A stretch of 64,000 nucleotides of DNA, from contig NZ_FOUG01000003.1 in NCBI RefSeq assembly GCF_900114785.1, forward strand, positions 248,001 to 312,000, given 5' to 3'. Under the pieces are notes generated by a model, which saw nothing but the letters and a program-made list of their open reading frames with translations, was not told where the DNA came from and did no database searches. Positions 1 to 8,559 of this stretch are shown piece after piece (the stretch's first letter is position 1; each line of letters opens with the position of its first letter). Both the position numbers and the translations under genes were made by a program. The stretch is from Variovorax sp. OV329. GTDB taxonomy: Bacteria; Pseudomonadota; Gammaproteobacteria; Burkholderiales; Burkholderiaceae_C.

Positions 1-1
1 C

Positions 2-622
2 CAGAACCGGGAGCAGGCGGGACTCCGCCTGGCAGACGCACTGGCCGCGTGGCGCGGCCAGCCGGACCTGATCGTGCTGGCGCTGCCGCGCGGCGGGGTG
101 CCGGTGGCGGCGGTGGTGGCGCGCGAGCTGCATGCGCCGCTGGACATCCTGGTGGTCCGCAAGCTGGGGCATCCCGGCCAGGAGGAATACGCGATGGGTG
201 CCATCGCCAGCGGCGGTGTGCGCGTGCGCGCGGAGCCGGGCGACTGGCCGGTGTCTCCATCACAGCTCGACGAGATCGTGCAGCGAGAACAGGCGGAGCT
301 GCAGCGGCGCGAGTGTGCCTATCGGGGCGACCGGCCAGCGCCTTCGCTGCAGGGGCGCCCGGTGCTGCTGGTGGACGACGGGCTGGCGACCGGGGCCACC
401 ATGTCGGCGGCGGTCCACGCCGTTCGCGCGCAGGCACCCTCCCGGATTGGCGTGGCTGTACCAGTGGCTTCGCGCGAGGCCCTGGCCATGGTGGGCGCGC
501 TGGCGGACGAGGTTGTCTGTCCTTTGGTGCCTGAGCCTTTTCATGCGGTCGGGCTCTGGTATCGGAACTTCGAGCAGACTTCGGATGAGGAGGTGAAGGC
601 GTTGTTGTCTCAGGTCGGATGA
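2..622 (+). CDS. Phosphoribosyltransferase-domain protein (5' end cut by window)
   Basis: This is a type I phosphoribosyltransferase fold protein of the stand-alone family often annotated as a predicted phosphoribosyltransferase. The reading frame is open from base 2, and residues encoded before the first possible GTG (base 74) already read like the family N-terminus (NREQAGLRLADAL), so the gene starts to the left of the window. The PRPP-binding loop VLLVDDGLATGAT is seen at about bases 361-400, with the two acidic residues that contact the ribose. An LPRGGVPVA segment near the start is typical of this family. The substrate base cannot be inferred. It is convergent with metK. Confidence 0.8.
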   Translation, partial: QNREQAGLRLADALAAWRGQPDLIVLALPRGGVPVAAVVARELHAPLDILVVRKLGHPGQEEYAMGAIASGGVRVRAEPGDWPVSPSQLDEIVQREQAELQRRECAYRGDRPAPSLQGRPVLLVDDGLATGATMSAAVHAVRAQAPSRIGVAVPVASREALAMVGALADEVVCPLVPEPFHAVGLWYRNFEQTSDEEVKALLSQVG

Positions 623-686
623 GTTCGCCTGCCGCGCCCCGTGCGCTCCGAACGATGCACCCAGACCGCTCATCCCGACAAACAAA

Positions 687-711
687 AAGGGCGCCAAAGA
701 ATGGCGCCCTT
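687..711 (-). terminator. Rho-independent terminator of metK
   Basis: A perfect 10-bp stem (AAGGGCGCCA / TGGCGCCCTT) with a 5-base loop is followed, on the minus strand, by TTTTTGTTTG. It lies 26 bases beyond the metK stop codon and ends the metK transcript. The plus strand lacks a T-run, so it does not clearly serve the phosphoribosyltransferase gene. Confidence 0.8.
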
Positions 712-736
712 CGCAACGAAGAAGTAGCCCTCGTGC

Positions 737-1921
737 TTACTTCAGACCAGCAGCAGCCCGCAGCACCGCCGACTTGTCCGTGCGTTCCCACGTGAACTCC
801 GGCTCCTCGCGGCCGAAGTGGCCGTACGCCGCGGTCTTGGCGTAGATGGGACGCAGCAGGTCCAGCATCTGGATGATGCCCTTGGGACGCAGGTCGAAGT
901 GCTCCTGCACCAGTTCGGCGATCTTCGCGTCGGAAATCACGCCCGTGCCTTCGGTGTAGACCGTCACGTTCATCGGACGCGCCACGCCGATCGCGTAGGC
1001 CACCTGGATCTGGCACTGGCGCGCCAGCCCCGCGGCCACGATGTTCTTGGCCACGTAGCGTGCAGCGTAGGCGGCCGAGCGGTCCACCTTCGACGGGTCC
1101 TTGCCCGAGAACGCGCCACCACCGTGCGGGCAGGCGCCGCCGTAAGTGTCGACAATGATCTTGCGGCCCGTCAGGCCGCAGTCGCCCTGCGGACCGCCGA
1201 TGACGAAGCGCCCGGTCGGGTTGATCAGGTACTTGGTGTCCTGCAGCCACTCCTTGGGCAGCACCGGCTTGATGATCTCCTCGATGATGGCTTCGTTGAA
1301 GCTGGCCTTCATCTTGGTCGGCGTCTCGCTCTGGTCCGGGCTGTGCTGCGTCGACAGCACCACCGTGTCGATGCTGTGCGGCTTGCCGTCCACATAGCGC
1401 ATCGTGACCTGGCTCTTCGCGTCCGGGCGCAGGAAGGGCAGGCGGCCGTCCTTGCGCAGCTGCGCCTGGCGCTCCACCAGGCGGTGCGCGTAGTAGATCG
1501 GCGCGGGCATCAGCTCGGGCGTCTCGTCGCAGGCGTAGCCGAACATCAGGCCCTGGTCGCCGGCACCGGTGTTCAGGTGGTCGTCAGAGGCATGGTCCAC
1601 GCCCTGGGCGATGTCGTTGGACTGCTTGTCGTAGCAGACCATCACGGCGCAACCCTTGTAGTCGATGCCGTAGTCGGTGTTGTCGTAGCCGATGCGCTTG
1701 ATCGTGTCGCGCGCGACCTGGATGTAGTCCACGTGCGCGTTGGTGGTGATCTCGCCGGCGAGCACCACCAGGCCGGTGTTGGTCAGCGTCTCGGCAGCCA
1801 CGCGCGAGCGCGGGTCCTGCGCGAAGATCGCATCGAGGATCGCATCGGAAATCTGGTCCGCGACCTTGTCGGGATGGCCTTCGGAAACCGATTCGGAAGT
1901 GAAGAGAAAATCGTTCGCCAT
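737..1921 (-). CDS. metK: S-adenosylmethionine synthetase
   Basis: MetK makes S-adenosylmethionine from ATP and methionine in the cytosol. The 394-residue product has the usual length. The ATP-binding GHPDK motif is at residues 15-19, the GAGDQG signature is at 119-124, and the glycine-rich P-loop-like [16 protein letters not shown] lies near 265-280. The gene stands alone, with an intrinsic terminator downstream and a divergent lipid A acyltransferase gene upstream. The 5' region (1922-2060) was inspected for SAM or SAH riboswitch consensus. A CCGAGG followed by GCAACGCGCC occurs, but the match is not good enough to call. Confidence 0.97.
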   Translation of the reverse strand: MANDFLFTSESVSEGHPDKVADQISDAILDAIFAQDPRSRVAAETLTNTGLVVLAGEITTNAHVDYIQVARDTIKRIGYDNTDYGIDYKGCAVMVCYDKQSNDIAQGVDHASDDHLNTGAGDQGLMFGYACDETPELMPAPIYYAHRLVERQAQLRKDGRLPFLRPDAKSQVTMRYVDGKPHSIDTVVLSTQHSPDQSETPTKMKASFNEAIIEEIIKPVLPKEWLQDTKYLINPTGRFVIGGPQGDCGLTGRKIIVDTYGGACPHGGGAFSGKDPSKVDRSAAYAARYVAKNIVAAGLARQCQIQVAYAIGVARPMNVTVYTEGTGVISDAKIAELVQEHFDLRPKGIIQMLDLLRPIYAKTAAYGHFGREEPEFTWERTDKSAVLRAAAGLK

Positions 1922-2138
1922 GTGCTGAAACTCCGTCTATGCAAAGAGTGGTTGGCGCGTTGCCGACCTCGGGGAGTTCTGGCGAACGCTTTAGCAGTGT
2001 TGTTTAACGTCGCCCTGCAAGTAGTTCCATAACTCGGCGACAATTTACATTCTATAAGAATGAGTGTGCCTGTGGTCTGCGACCTTCCAGAGCCAGCGCG
2101 CGCGTCCTGCCTATTTCATCGTCCCCCGACTTTTTTGG

Positions 2139-3014
2139 ATGATCACCCTCTTTCGCCTGCTCGCCCGCGTGCCGCTTTCGCTGATGCAGCGCCTCGGCAC
2201 CCTGCTGGGCTGGATCGTGTGGTGGGGCTCTTCCGGCTACCGCAACCGCTTCAAGGCCAATGCGCAGGCGGCCGGATTCACCCCGGATCAATACCGCCCG
2301 GCCATCGCGGCCGCAGGAGCCGCCCTGGCGGAGCTTCCTTTCATGTGGGGCCGGCCGGCAGGCGTCAGCGTGTTGCCGCACGTGGCCAGCTGGAGCGGCA
2401 TGGAAGCAGTGGAGGCGGCCCTCGATGAGAAGAAGGGCGCCATCTTCATCACGCCCCACATCGGCAGTTGGGAACTGCTCGGCCAGGCGGTGGCCGAGCG
2501 CTATGCCGACAAGTACGGCCCGATGACCGCCCTCTACCGGCCGGCGCGCAAGGCCTGGATGAGCGAGCTGGTGGCCAGCTCGCGCGAGAACCGCCACGGC
2601 CTCAAGATGCTGCCCACCAACACTTCGGGCGTGCGCGGCCTGATGCGCGCCCTCAAGTCCGGCGGTTACACCGGCATCCTGCCCGACCAGGTGCCTCCGC
2701 TGGGCCAGGGCGTGTGGGCACCTTTCTTCGGCCGCCCGGCCTACACCATGACGCTGCTGCCGCGCCTGGCGCAGCAGACCGGCGTGCGCGTCTTCATCGC
2801 GGTGGGCGAGCGCCTTGGGCCCGGCAAGGGTTACGCCATCCGCTTCGAGCCGCTCGAAGGCACCGCGCTGAGCGATCCCAAGGCCCCCATCGAGGAGGCC
2901 GCCGCCGCCATGAACGCCGGCATCGAGAAGCTCATCCGCCAGCTGCCGGGCCAGTACGTCTGGGACTACGCGCGCTACAAGGAGCCGCGGGCCGAGATGG
3001 AGGTGGCCCAATGA
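2139..3014 (+). CDS. lpxL: Lipid A biosynthesis acyltransferase (LpxL/HtrB family), first of a tandem pair
   Basis: This inner-membrane acyltransferase adds a secondary acyl chain to Kdo-lipid A. The 291-residue protein has a hydrophobic N-terminus (residues 1-30) and the HX4E catalytic motif HIGSWE at 107-112. It ends in the family-type QYVWDYARYK motif. ATG 2139 was chosen because the residues that follow (MITLFRLLARVPLS) match the family start; the open frame runs further upstream without homologous-looking sequence. Its stop overlaps the start of the next acyltransferase (ATGA), so the two are translationally coupled. Which acyl position or chain it uses cannot be told from sequence. Confidence 0.9.
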   Translation: MITLFRLLARVPLSLMQRLGTLLGWIVWWGSSGYRNRFKANAQAAGFTPDQYRPAIAAAGAALAELPFMWGRPAGVSVLPHVASWSGMEAVEAALDEKKGAIFITPHIGSWELLGQAVAERYADKYGPMTALYRPARKAWMSELVASSRENRHGLKMLPTNTSGVRGLMRALKSGGYTGILPDQVPPLGQGVWAPFFGRPAYTMTLLPRLAQQTGVRVFIAVGERLGPGKGYAIRFEPLEGTALSDPKAPIEEAAAAMNAGIEKLIRQLPGQYVWDYARYKEPRAEMEVAQ

Positions 3015-3895
3015 GCGTGAGCGCGCGCATCGGCATCGGCTTCATGAAGGCCCTCGCGCATGTGCCGCTTCCGGTGCTGCGCGGCGCGGGCACGGCGCTG
3101 GGCCGCCTGCTGCATTCGGTGGCCCTGCCGCGCCGGCGCGTGGTGGATGCCAACCTGAAGATCTGCTTTCCCGAGCTGTCGGACGCGCAGCGTTCCAGCA
3201 TCTCGCGCGAGACCTTCGTCTACTTCGCCCAGTCCTGGCTGGACCGCGCCTGGCTCTGGCATGCGCCGCGCGAGGTGGTGGAAAGCCGCCTGGCCGTGCG
3301 CGGCGCCAAGGAAGACCTGGACGAACTCGCCAGCGGCGAGCAGGCCGTGATCCTCTTCGCGCCGCACTTCTACGGGCTCGACGCCGGTGCCACCACGCTG
3401 ACCATGCACATGGGGCGGCCGTCGATGACCATCTACACCACCCAGCGCGACCCCATGGTCGACGCCTGGGCGCGCGAGGGGCGCACGCGCTTCGGCAACG
3501 TCACGGCGCTGGAGCGCACCGATGGCGTCAAGCCGGTGCTGCATCGGCTGCGCAAGGGCGAGGTCCTGTACCTGCTGCCGGACATGGACTTCGGGCCCAG
3601 CCAGTCGATCTTCGTGCCCTTCTTCGGCGTGGACGCGGCCACCGTTCCTTCGCTCTCGCGCTTCGCGCAGCTGGGGCGGGCCATCGTGATGCCGGTGCTC
3701 ACGCGCGTCACGCCCCAGGGCTACGAGGTGGAACTGCTGCCACGCTGGGAGGGCTTTCCCACCGGCGACATCGTGGCCGACACCACGCGACAGAACGAGA
3801 TGCTCGAGGGCTACATCCGCACCATGCCCTCGCAGTACTACTGGGTGCACCGGCGCTTCAAGACTCGGCCCGAAGGCACGCCGACGATCTACTGA
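3011..3895 (+). CDS. Lipid A biosynthesis acyltransferase (LpxL/LpxM family), second of a tandem pair
   Basis: This 294-residue paralogue of the preceding gene starts at ATG 3011 inside its stop codon. The catalytic motif is HFYGLD at residues 119-124, an HX4D variant rather than the HX4E of its neighbour. A family-type LYLLPDMDFG segment and a C-terminal QYYWVHRRFKTRP support the assignment. The pair would supply two secondary lipid A acylations or act at different positions. A short palindrome (CTGAGC/GCTCAG) spans its stop codon and the stop codon of the convergent hydrolase. Confidence 0.88.
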   Translation: MSVSARIGIGFMKALAHVPLPVLRGAGTALGRLLHSVALPRRRVVDANLKICFPELSDAQRSSISRETFVYFAQSWLDRAWLWHAPREVVESRLAVRGAKEDLDELASGEQAVILFAPHFYGLDAGATTLTMHMGRPSMTIYTTQRDPMVDAWAREGRTRFGNVTALERTDGVKPVLHRLRKGEVLYLLPDMDFGPSQSIFVPFFGVDAATVPSLSRFAQLGRAIVMPVLTRVTPQGYEVELLPRWEGFPTGDIVADTTRQNEMLEGYIRTMPSQYYWVHRRFKTRPEGTPTIY

Positions 3896-3907
3896 GCTCG
3901 CGGTCGC

Positions 3908-4810
3908 TCAGGTCGAGCGCGCGAAGGCCTCGATCTCGCGGGCGACGTAGTCGGGGCGCTCGTGCACGATCCAGTGCGTGGCGCCGGGCACCTTGCGCAG
4001 CTGCATCTTCGGCACGTAGTCCTCCAGCCCGTCGAGCAGGCCGGGCAGCAGCGCCACGTCGTCCAGGGCCCAGAGCACCAGCGTCGGCACTTCGACCACC
4101 AGGCGCTCGCGCGGAATGTCGGGAAAGACCTTCGGCCCCTCGCCCGGCGCCGCGGGCTTGAGGGGCGTGACGCGGTAGAGGTTGCAGGCGCCCGTGAGGC
4201 CTGCGCCCCACACTTCGCGGTATTGCGCCTTCACTTCCTCGGTGAGCCAGTCGCGGCGGGCCTCGGGCATGGTGAGGAAAGGCCACAGGCGCTGGTAATC
4301 GTTGGCCGAGAGCAGTTCCTCGGCGTCGGGCCGGGACAGGAAGGTCATGTAGGCGCTCGACGCCTGCTGCGCCGGGCTGTCGCGCAGTTCGCGCAGGAAG
4401 GTGCCGGGGTGGGGCGAGTTGATGATGACCAGGCGTTTCAGCCTGCCCGGCTGTGCGTTCGCCAGGCCCCAGCCGAAGGCGCCGCCCCAGTCGTGCGCGA
4501 CCAGGGTGTCGATGCGGCCGTCGGGCGATTCGAGGGCTGCCAGTTCCAGGATGTCCTTGACCAGCAGGTGGGCGCGGTAGGCCTCGACCTCGGGCGGCGA
4601 GCTGGATTGCTCGAAGCCGCGCAGGTTGGGCGCCACGCAGCGGTAGCCGCCGTGCTCGGGTTGCGAGAAGTACTCGAGCAGCGGGTCCCAGATGAAGGCG
4701 CCCTCGGGAAAGCCGTGCAGGAAGACCATCAGCGGCCTTCCGGCGTCGCCTGCGGCGCGGCAACTGAGGGTGATGCCGTGCGGCAGGGTGCGCTGGAAGG
4801 TCTGGATCAT
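3908..4810 (-). CDS. Alpha/beta-fold hydrolase, epoxide hydrolase-like
   Basis: This 300-residue alpha/beta hydrolase has the oxyanion-hole motif HGFPE at residues 32-36. The nucleophile elbow is AHDWGG with Asp107, not Ser, as nucleophile. The catalytic His lies in GATHWIVHERPD near residue 278. An Asp nucleophile with HGxP is the pattern of soluble epoxide hydrolases and haloalkane dehalogenases, so a lipase/esterase role is less likely. It lies 12 bases downstream of engB with a GAGGA ribosome site, probably as the second gene of an engB transcript. The substrate is unknown. Confidence 0.85.
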   Translation of the reverse strand: MIQTFQRTLPHGITLSCRAAGDAGRPLMVFLHGFPEGAFIWDPLLEYFSQPEHGGYRCVAPNLRGFEQSSSPPEVEAYRAHLLVKDILELAALESPDGRIDTLVAHDWGGAFGWGLANAQPGRLKRLVIINSPHPGTFLRELRDSPAQQASSAYMTFLSRPDAEELLSANDYQRLWPFLTMPEARRDWLTEEVKAQYREVWGAGLTGACNLYRVTPLKPAAPGEGPKVFPDIPRERLVVEVPTLVLWALDDVALLPGLLDGLEDYVPKMQLRKVPGATHWIVHERPDYVAREIEAFARST

Positions 4811-4822
4811 GTCGTCCTCGGG

Positions 4823-5554
4823 TTAGGACGCGGCTTCAGGGTCTCCGGTCGAGTCTGCAGCCGCGCCTTCTTCTGCGGGATGCACCCAGCGCGATAGCAG
4901 TTCGGCGGCTTCGCCCACGCCCTGCCGGTTGAGTGCGGAGAAGAGTTTGACCTCGCCGCCGCCGGCCTGCAGTCGCGTGATGGACAGCACCTTGGCGCCT
5001 TCGGAGCGGGTGAGCTTGTCGGACTTGGTGAGCAGCACCAGGAACTTCAGACCTTCCTCGACGCGCGGGCGGATCACGTCCAGCAGGATCTCGTCCAGCT
5101 CGGTCATGCCGTGGCGCGGATCGCACATCAGCACCACGCCGCGCAGGGTGGGACGGGTCGCCAGGTAGTTGCCCATGACACGCTGCCAGCGCAGCTTGGC
5201 TTCGCGCGGGACGGCCGCGTAGCCGTAGCCGGGCAGGTCGGCCAGCACCGCGTCGTCGATGTTCTGCCTGCCCACGCCGAAGAGGTTGATGTGCTGCGTG
5301 CGCCCCGGCGTCTTGGAGGCGAAGGCCAGGCGCTTCTGCTGGGTGAGGGTGTTGATGGCGGTGGATTTGCCGGCGTTCGATCGGCCCACGAAGGCGATTT
5401 CGGGCAGTGCGAGCTCGGGCAGGTGCTCCAGTTGCGGCGCGCTGGTCAGGAAGTGGGCCGTGTGCAGCCAGCCCAAGGCCACCCGCTCGCGTTCTTCGGC
5501 GGCCTTGTCCTTGGCTTTGGCGTAGGCGGCCGGTGGGCGGGAAGGGGGGGTCAT
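4823..5554 (-). CDS. engB: Ribosome biogenesis GTPase EngB/YihA
   Basis: This is an essential GTPase (EngB/YsxC/YihA) that helps assemble the large ribosomal subunit. In the 243-residue product, G1 is GRSNAGKST at residues 57-65, G3 is DLPGYG at 106-111, and G4 is TKSD near 172. The open frame continues far upstream across the cytochrome c gene, but that part is antisense shadow. ATG 5554 gives the expected N-terminus and a short leader from the minus-strand TACAAT at 5581-5586. The C-terminal tail is acidic and Ala-rich. Confidence 0.94.
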   Translation of the reverse strand: MTPPSRPPAAYAKAKDKAAEERERVALGWLHTAHFLTSAPQLEHLPELALPEIAFVGRSNAGKSTAINTLTQQKRLAFASKTPGRTQHINLFGVGRQNIDDAVLADLPGYGYAAVPREAKLRWQRVMGNYLATRPTLRGVVLMCDPRHGMTELDEILLDVIRPRVEEGLKFLVLLTKSDKLTRSEGAKVLSITRLQAGGGEVKLFSALNRQGVGEAAELLSRWVHPAEEGAAADSTGDPEAAS

Positions 5555-5580
5555 TACTGAGCTTTCGTTGTGAGTCGCTA

Positions 5581-5590
5581 ATTGTAGAAT
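5581..5590. promoter_or_regulatory. Overlapping divergent -10 boxes for engB (-) and cytochrome c4 (+)
   Basis: The ten bases ATTGTAGAAT contain TACAAT on the minus strand (5581-5586) and TAGAAT on the plus strand (5585-5590), sharing two bases. Each is at a sensible distance from its gene (about 26 and 36 bases to the start codons). The -35 matches are weak (TTTCGT at 5563-5568 for the plus strand). Confidence 0.45.
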
Positions 5591-5626
5591 CGCGAGGTTT
5601 TGCGCACTAAAACCAAACCCCTCGAT

Positions 5627-6304
5627 ATGAAGTCGTTTGCTCACTCCCTGCGCGCAGCCCTCCTGGCCGCGACCGCTTTCGTCAGTGTCGGTGCAAGCCT
5701 TGCAGCCGACGGCCATGCGCCCGCCGCCCCGGCCGTCGTCGTGGCCAAGCCGGACGTAGCGAAGGGAGACGCGATCTTCAATGCCACGCCGACCAACGGC
5801 CAGAGCTGCGCCTCGTGCCACGCCGCCGACGGCAACTCGTCCATCGCGGCCAACCCCAAGCTGGCGCAGCAGCATCCCGAGTACATCCTGCGCCAGCTGC
5901 AGGACTTCAAGTCCGGCAAGCGCAAGAGCGCGATCATGAAGCCCTTCGCCTCGGCGCTGAGCGACGACGACATGCGCAACATCGCCTACTTCGTGGGCAG
6001 CAAGAAGGTCAAGCCGGGCTTCGCCAAGGACAAGGACACCGTGGCCCTGGGCGAGAAGATCTTCCGCGGCGGCCTGTCCGACCGCCAGGTGCCCGCCTGC
6101 GCCGGCTGCCACAGCCCCACCGGCGCCGGCATGCCCGCCCAGTACCCGCGCATCGGCGGCCAGCACGCCGACTACACCACCGCGCAGATGATCGCCTTCC
6201 GCGAAGGCCAGCGCACCAACAACCCGGTGATGAACGGCGTGGCCGCCAAGCTCAACGACCGCGAGATCAAGGCGGTGGCCGACTACATCGCCGGCCTGCG
6301 CTGA
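5627..6304 (+). CDS. Diheme cytochrome c4, periplasmic
   Basis: This 225-residue exported electron carrier has two c-type haem sites, CASCH at residues 61-65 and CAGCH at 158-162, spaced as in cytochrome c4. Residues 1-27 form a signal peptide ending around LAADG. Cytochrome c4 generally passes electrons from the bc1 complex to terminal oxidases, and petABC lies further along this window. It sits immediately upstream of the ResB/CcsB haem-attachment genes, which fits its need for covalent haem. ATG 5627 starts the signal peptide; an upstream in-frame TTG is not needed. Confidence 0.93.
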   Translation: MKSFAHSLRAALLAATAFVSVGASLAADGHAPAAPAVVVAKPDVAKGDAIFNATPTNGQSCASCHAADGNSSIAANPKLAQQHPEYILRQLQDFKSGKRKSAIMKPFASALSDDDMRNIAYFVGSKKVKPGFAKDKDTVALGEKIFRGGLSDRQVPACAGCHSPTGAGMPAQYPRIGGQHADYTTAQMIAFREGQRTNNPVMNGVAAKLNDREIKAVADYIAGLR

Positions 6305-6342
6305 ACTATTTAGCGAACCAACCGCCAAACAACAAACCCAAC

Positions 6343-6382
6343 AAGGCGGGCCGATCCAGGCGGATCGCCCGCCTTTGTTTTT
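6343..6382 (+). terminator. Rho-independent terminator after cytochrome c4
   Basis: The stem AAGGCGGG(C)CGATCC pairs with GGATCGCCCGCCTT (one bulged C) around a 4-base loop, followed by TTGTTTTTG. It separates the cytochrome gene from resB, so the biogenesis genes are probably transcribed separately or by read-through. Confidence 0.75.
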
Positions 6383-6411
6383 GAGCCTTTCTTCTTCATC
6401 CCCAGCTGAGC

Positions 6412-8559
6412 ATGTCGGTTTCCACCCACGGTCTTCGCCTCCACCGCGGCCCCCACGCCTGGCGTGTGGCGGTGGAACTGCTGTCGTCGATGCGCTTCGC
6501 CATCACGCTGCTCACGGTCATCTGCATCGCCTCGATCATCGGCACCGTGCTCAAGCAGGGCGAGCCGCTGGGCAACTACGTCAACCAGTTCGGCCCCTTC
6601 TGGTCGCAACTGTTCCGCGCGGCGCAGCTGGACACCGTCTACAGCGCCTGGTGGTTCCTGCTGATCCTGCTGTTCCTGGTCGTCAGCACCAGCCTGTGCA
6701 TCTGGCGCAACACGCCGCACATCGTGCGCGAGCTGCGCACGGTGAAGGAAGACATCCGGGAGAACAGCCTGCGCGCCTTCGGCCAGCATGCGCAGACCAC
6801 GCTGGCGACAGAGGCGCCCGAAGCCGCGGCCCAGCGCATCGGCAAGCTTCTCGCCGGCGGCGGCTGGAAGGTCAAGCTGCAAAAGCGCGATCTAGCCAAC
6901 CGCGGCGTCGGCTGGATGGTGGCCGCACGCGCCGGTGGTGCGCACAAGCTGGGCTACCTGGCAGCGCACAGCGCCATCGTGCTGGTGTGCATCGGCGGCC
7001 TGTTCGACGGCGACCTCATCGTGCGCGCGCAGACCTGGTTCAACGGCAAGAGCTTCTACCAGGGCGGCGGGCTGATCGCCGACGTGCCGCCGCAGCACCG
7101 GCTGTCGCCGGGCAACCCGACCTTCCGCGGCAACATCCTGGTGCCCGAGGGGCAGCAGGCCAGCGTGGCCATCCTCAACCAGAGCGACGGCGTGCTGCTG
7201 CAGGAACTGCCCTTTGCCATCGAGCTGAAGAAGTTCATCGTCGACTACTACTCCACGGGCATGCCCAAGCTCTTCGCCAGCGAGGTGGTGCTGCATGACC
7301 GCGAGACCGGCGAGCAGGTGCCGGCGCGCATCGAGGTGAACCACCCGGCCAGCTACAAGGGCGTGGAGATCTACCAGTCCAGCTTCGACGACGGCGGCTC
7401 CACCGTGAAGCTCAAGGCCGTGCCCATGGCGGCGGCGGCCAAGTCCTTCGAGGTCGAGGGCACCATCGGATCGAGCGCGCGCATCACCAACGGCAGCGAT
7501 GCGCTCACGCTCGAGTTCACCGCGCTGCGCCTCATCAACGTCGAGAACTTCGGCTCGCCCCAGGGCGGCAGCGGCGTGGACGTTCGCAAGGTGGATCTCC
7601 GGCAGCAGCTGGAGTCGCGCCTGGGCGCCGCCCACAAGGTCAACGGCAACAAGGAATTGCGCAACATCGGCCCGAGCATCGGCTACAAGCTGCGCGACGC
7701 GGCCGGCCAGGCGCGCGAGTTCCAGAACTACATGGTGCCGGTGGACACGGGCGACGGCGTGCCGGTGTTCCTGCTGGGCGTGCGCGAGCAGCCCAACGAC
7801 CCCTTCCGCTACCTGCGCGTGCCTGCCGACGACCAGGGCTCGATGCAGGGCTTCATCCGCATGCGCGCCGCGTTGGCCGACGGCGCGCTGCGCACCAAGG
7901 CGGTGGAGCGCTACATCGCCCGCGTGGCCGATCCCAAGCGGCCTGAACTGTCCGAGCAGCTGCGGCTGTCCGCCGCGCGCGCGCTGTCCCTGTTCTCGGG
8001 CAGCGAGCGTGCCAAGGCCGACGCCGCCAGCCAGGGCGGCTGGCAGGCCATTGCCGAATTCATGGAAGCCAACGTGCCCGAGGGCGAGCGCGAGCGCGCT
8101 GGCAGCGTGCTGGTGCGCATCCTGAACGACGTGCTCTTCGAGATGCTCAACCTCAGCCGCGAGCAGGCCGGCCTGGCGCCGCTGCCGGCCGACGACAAGG
8201 CCCAGAGTTACCTGACGCAGGCGGTGCTGGCCATCAGCGACGCCTATTTCTACCCGGCGCCGGTGGCCATGATGCTGGAGGACTTCAAGCAGGTGCAGGC
8301 CAGCGTGTTCCAGGTGGCACGTGCCCCTGGCAAGAACATCGTCTACCTGGGCTGCCTGTTGCTGATCATCGGCATTTTTGCCATGCTGTACGTCCGCGAG
8401 CGCCGGCTGTGGGTCTGGCTGGCACCCGATGCGGCGCAGCCTGGCGGCAGCAGCGCCACCATGGCGATGTCGACCAACCGCAAGACCCTGGACAGCGATC
8501 GCGAGTTCGAGCAGCTGGAGCGCAAGCTGCTGGCCATCCACAAGGAACAGGCGCCATGA
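6412..8559 (+). CDS. resB: Cytochrome c biogenesis protein ResB (Ccs1)
   Basis: ResB is the large subunit of the System II haem-transport and attachment complex (with CcsB), which ligates haem to apocytochromes c in the periplasm. The 715-residue product has transmembrane segments near residues 25-45, 80-105 and 165-185. A long periplasmic domain follows, then a last transmembrane segment near residue 640 before a cytosolic tail. Its stop overlaps the start of ccsB (ATGA), the standard coupling of this pair. Confidence 0.94.
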   Translation: MSVSTHGLRLHRGPHAWRVAVELLSSMRFAITLLTVICIASIIGTVLKQGEPLGNYVNQFGPFWSQLFRAAQLDTVYSAWWFLLILLFLVVSTSLCIWRNTPHIVRELRTVKEDIRENSLRAFGQHAQTTLATEAPEAAAQRIGKLLAGGGWKVKLQKRDLANRGVGWMVAARAGGAHKLGYLAAHSAIVLVCIGGLFDGDLIVRAQTWFNGKSFYQGGGLIADVPPQHRLSPGNPTFRGNILVPEGQQASVAILNQSDGVLLQELPFAIELKKFIVDYYSTGMPKLFASEVVLHDRETGEQVPARIEVNHPASYKGVEIYQSSFDDGGSTVKLKAVPMAAAAKSFEVEGTIGSSARITNGSDALTLEFTALRLINVENFGSPQGGSGVDVRKVDLRQQLESRLGAAHKVNGNKELRNIGPSIGYKLRDAAGQAREFQNYMVPVDTGDGVPVFLLGVREQPNDPFRYLRVPADDQGSMQGFIRMRAALADGALRTKAVERYIARVADPKRPELSEQLRLSAARALSLFSGSERAKADAASQGGWQAIAEFMEANVPEGERERAGSVLVRILNDVLFEMLNLSREQAGLAPLPADDKAQSYLTQAVLAISDAYFYPAPVAMMLEDFKQVQASVFQVARAPGKNIVYLGCLLLIIGIFAMLYVRERRLWVWLAPDAAQPGGSSATMAMSTNRKTLDSDREFEQLERKLLAIHKEQAP

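Noticed and set aside
1922..2060. Possible SAM or SAH riboswitch in the metK leader
   Set aside because: A CCGAGG followed by GCAACGCGCC is present on the minus strand, but the core consensus and pairing of the SAH riboswitch are not met.
5555..6328. N-terminal extension of EngB to 501 residues
   Set aside because: The extra sequence is the reverse strand of the cytochrome c4 gene, and the EngB family starts at about ATG 5554.
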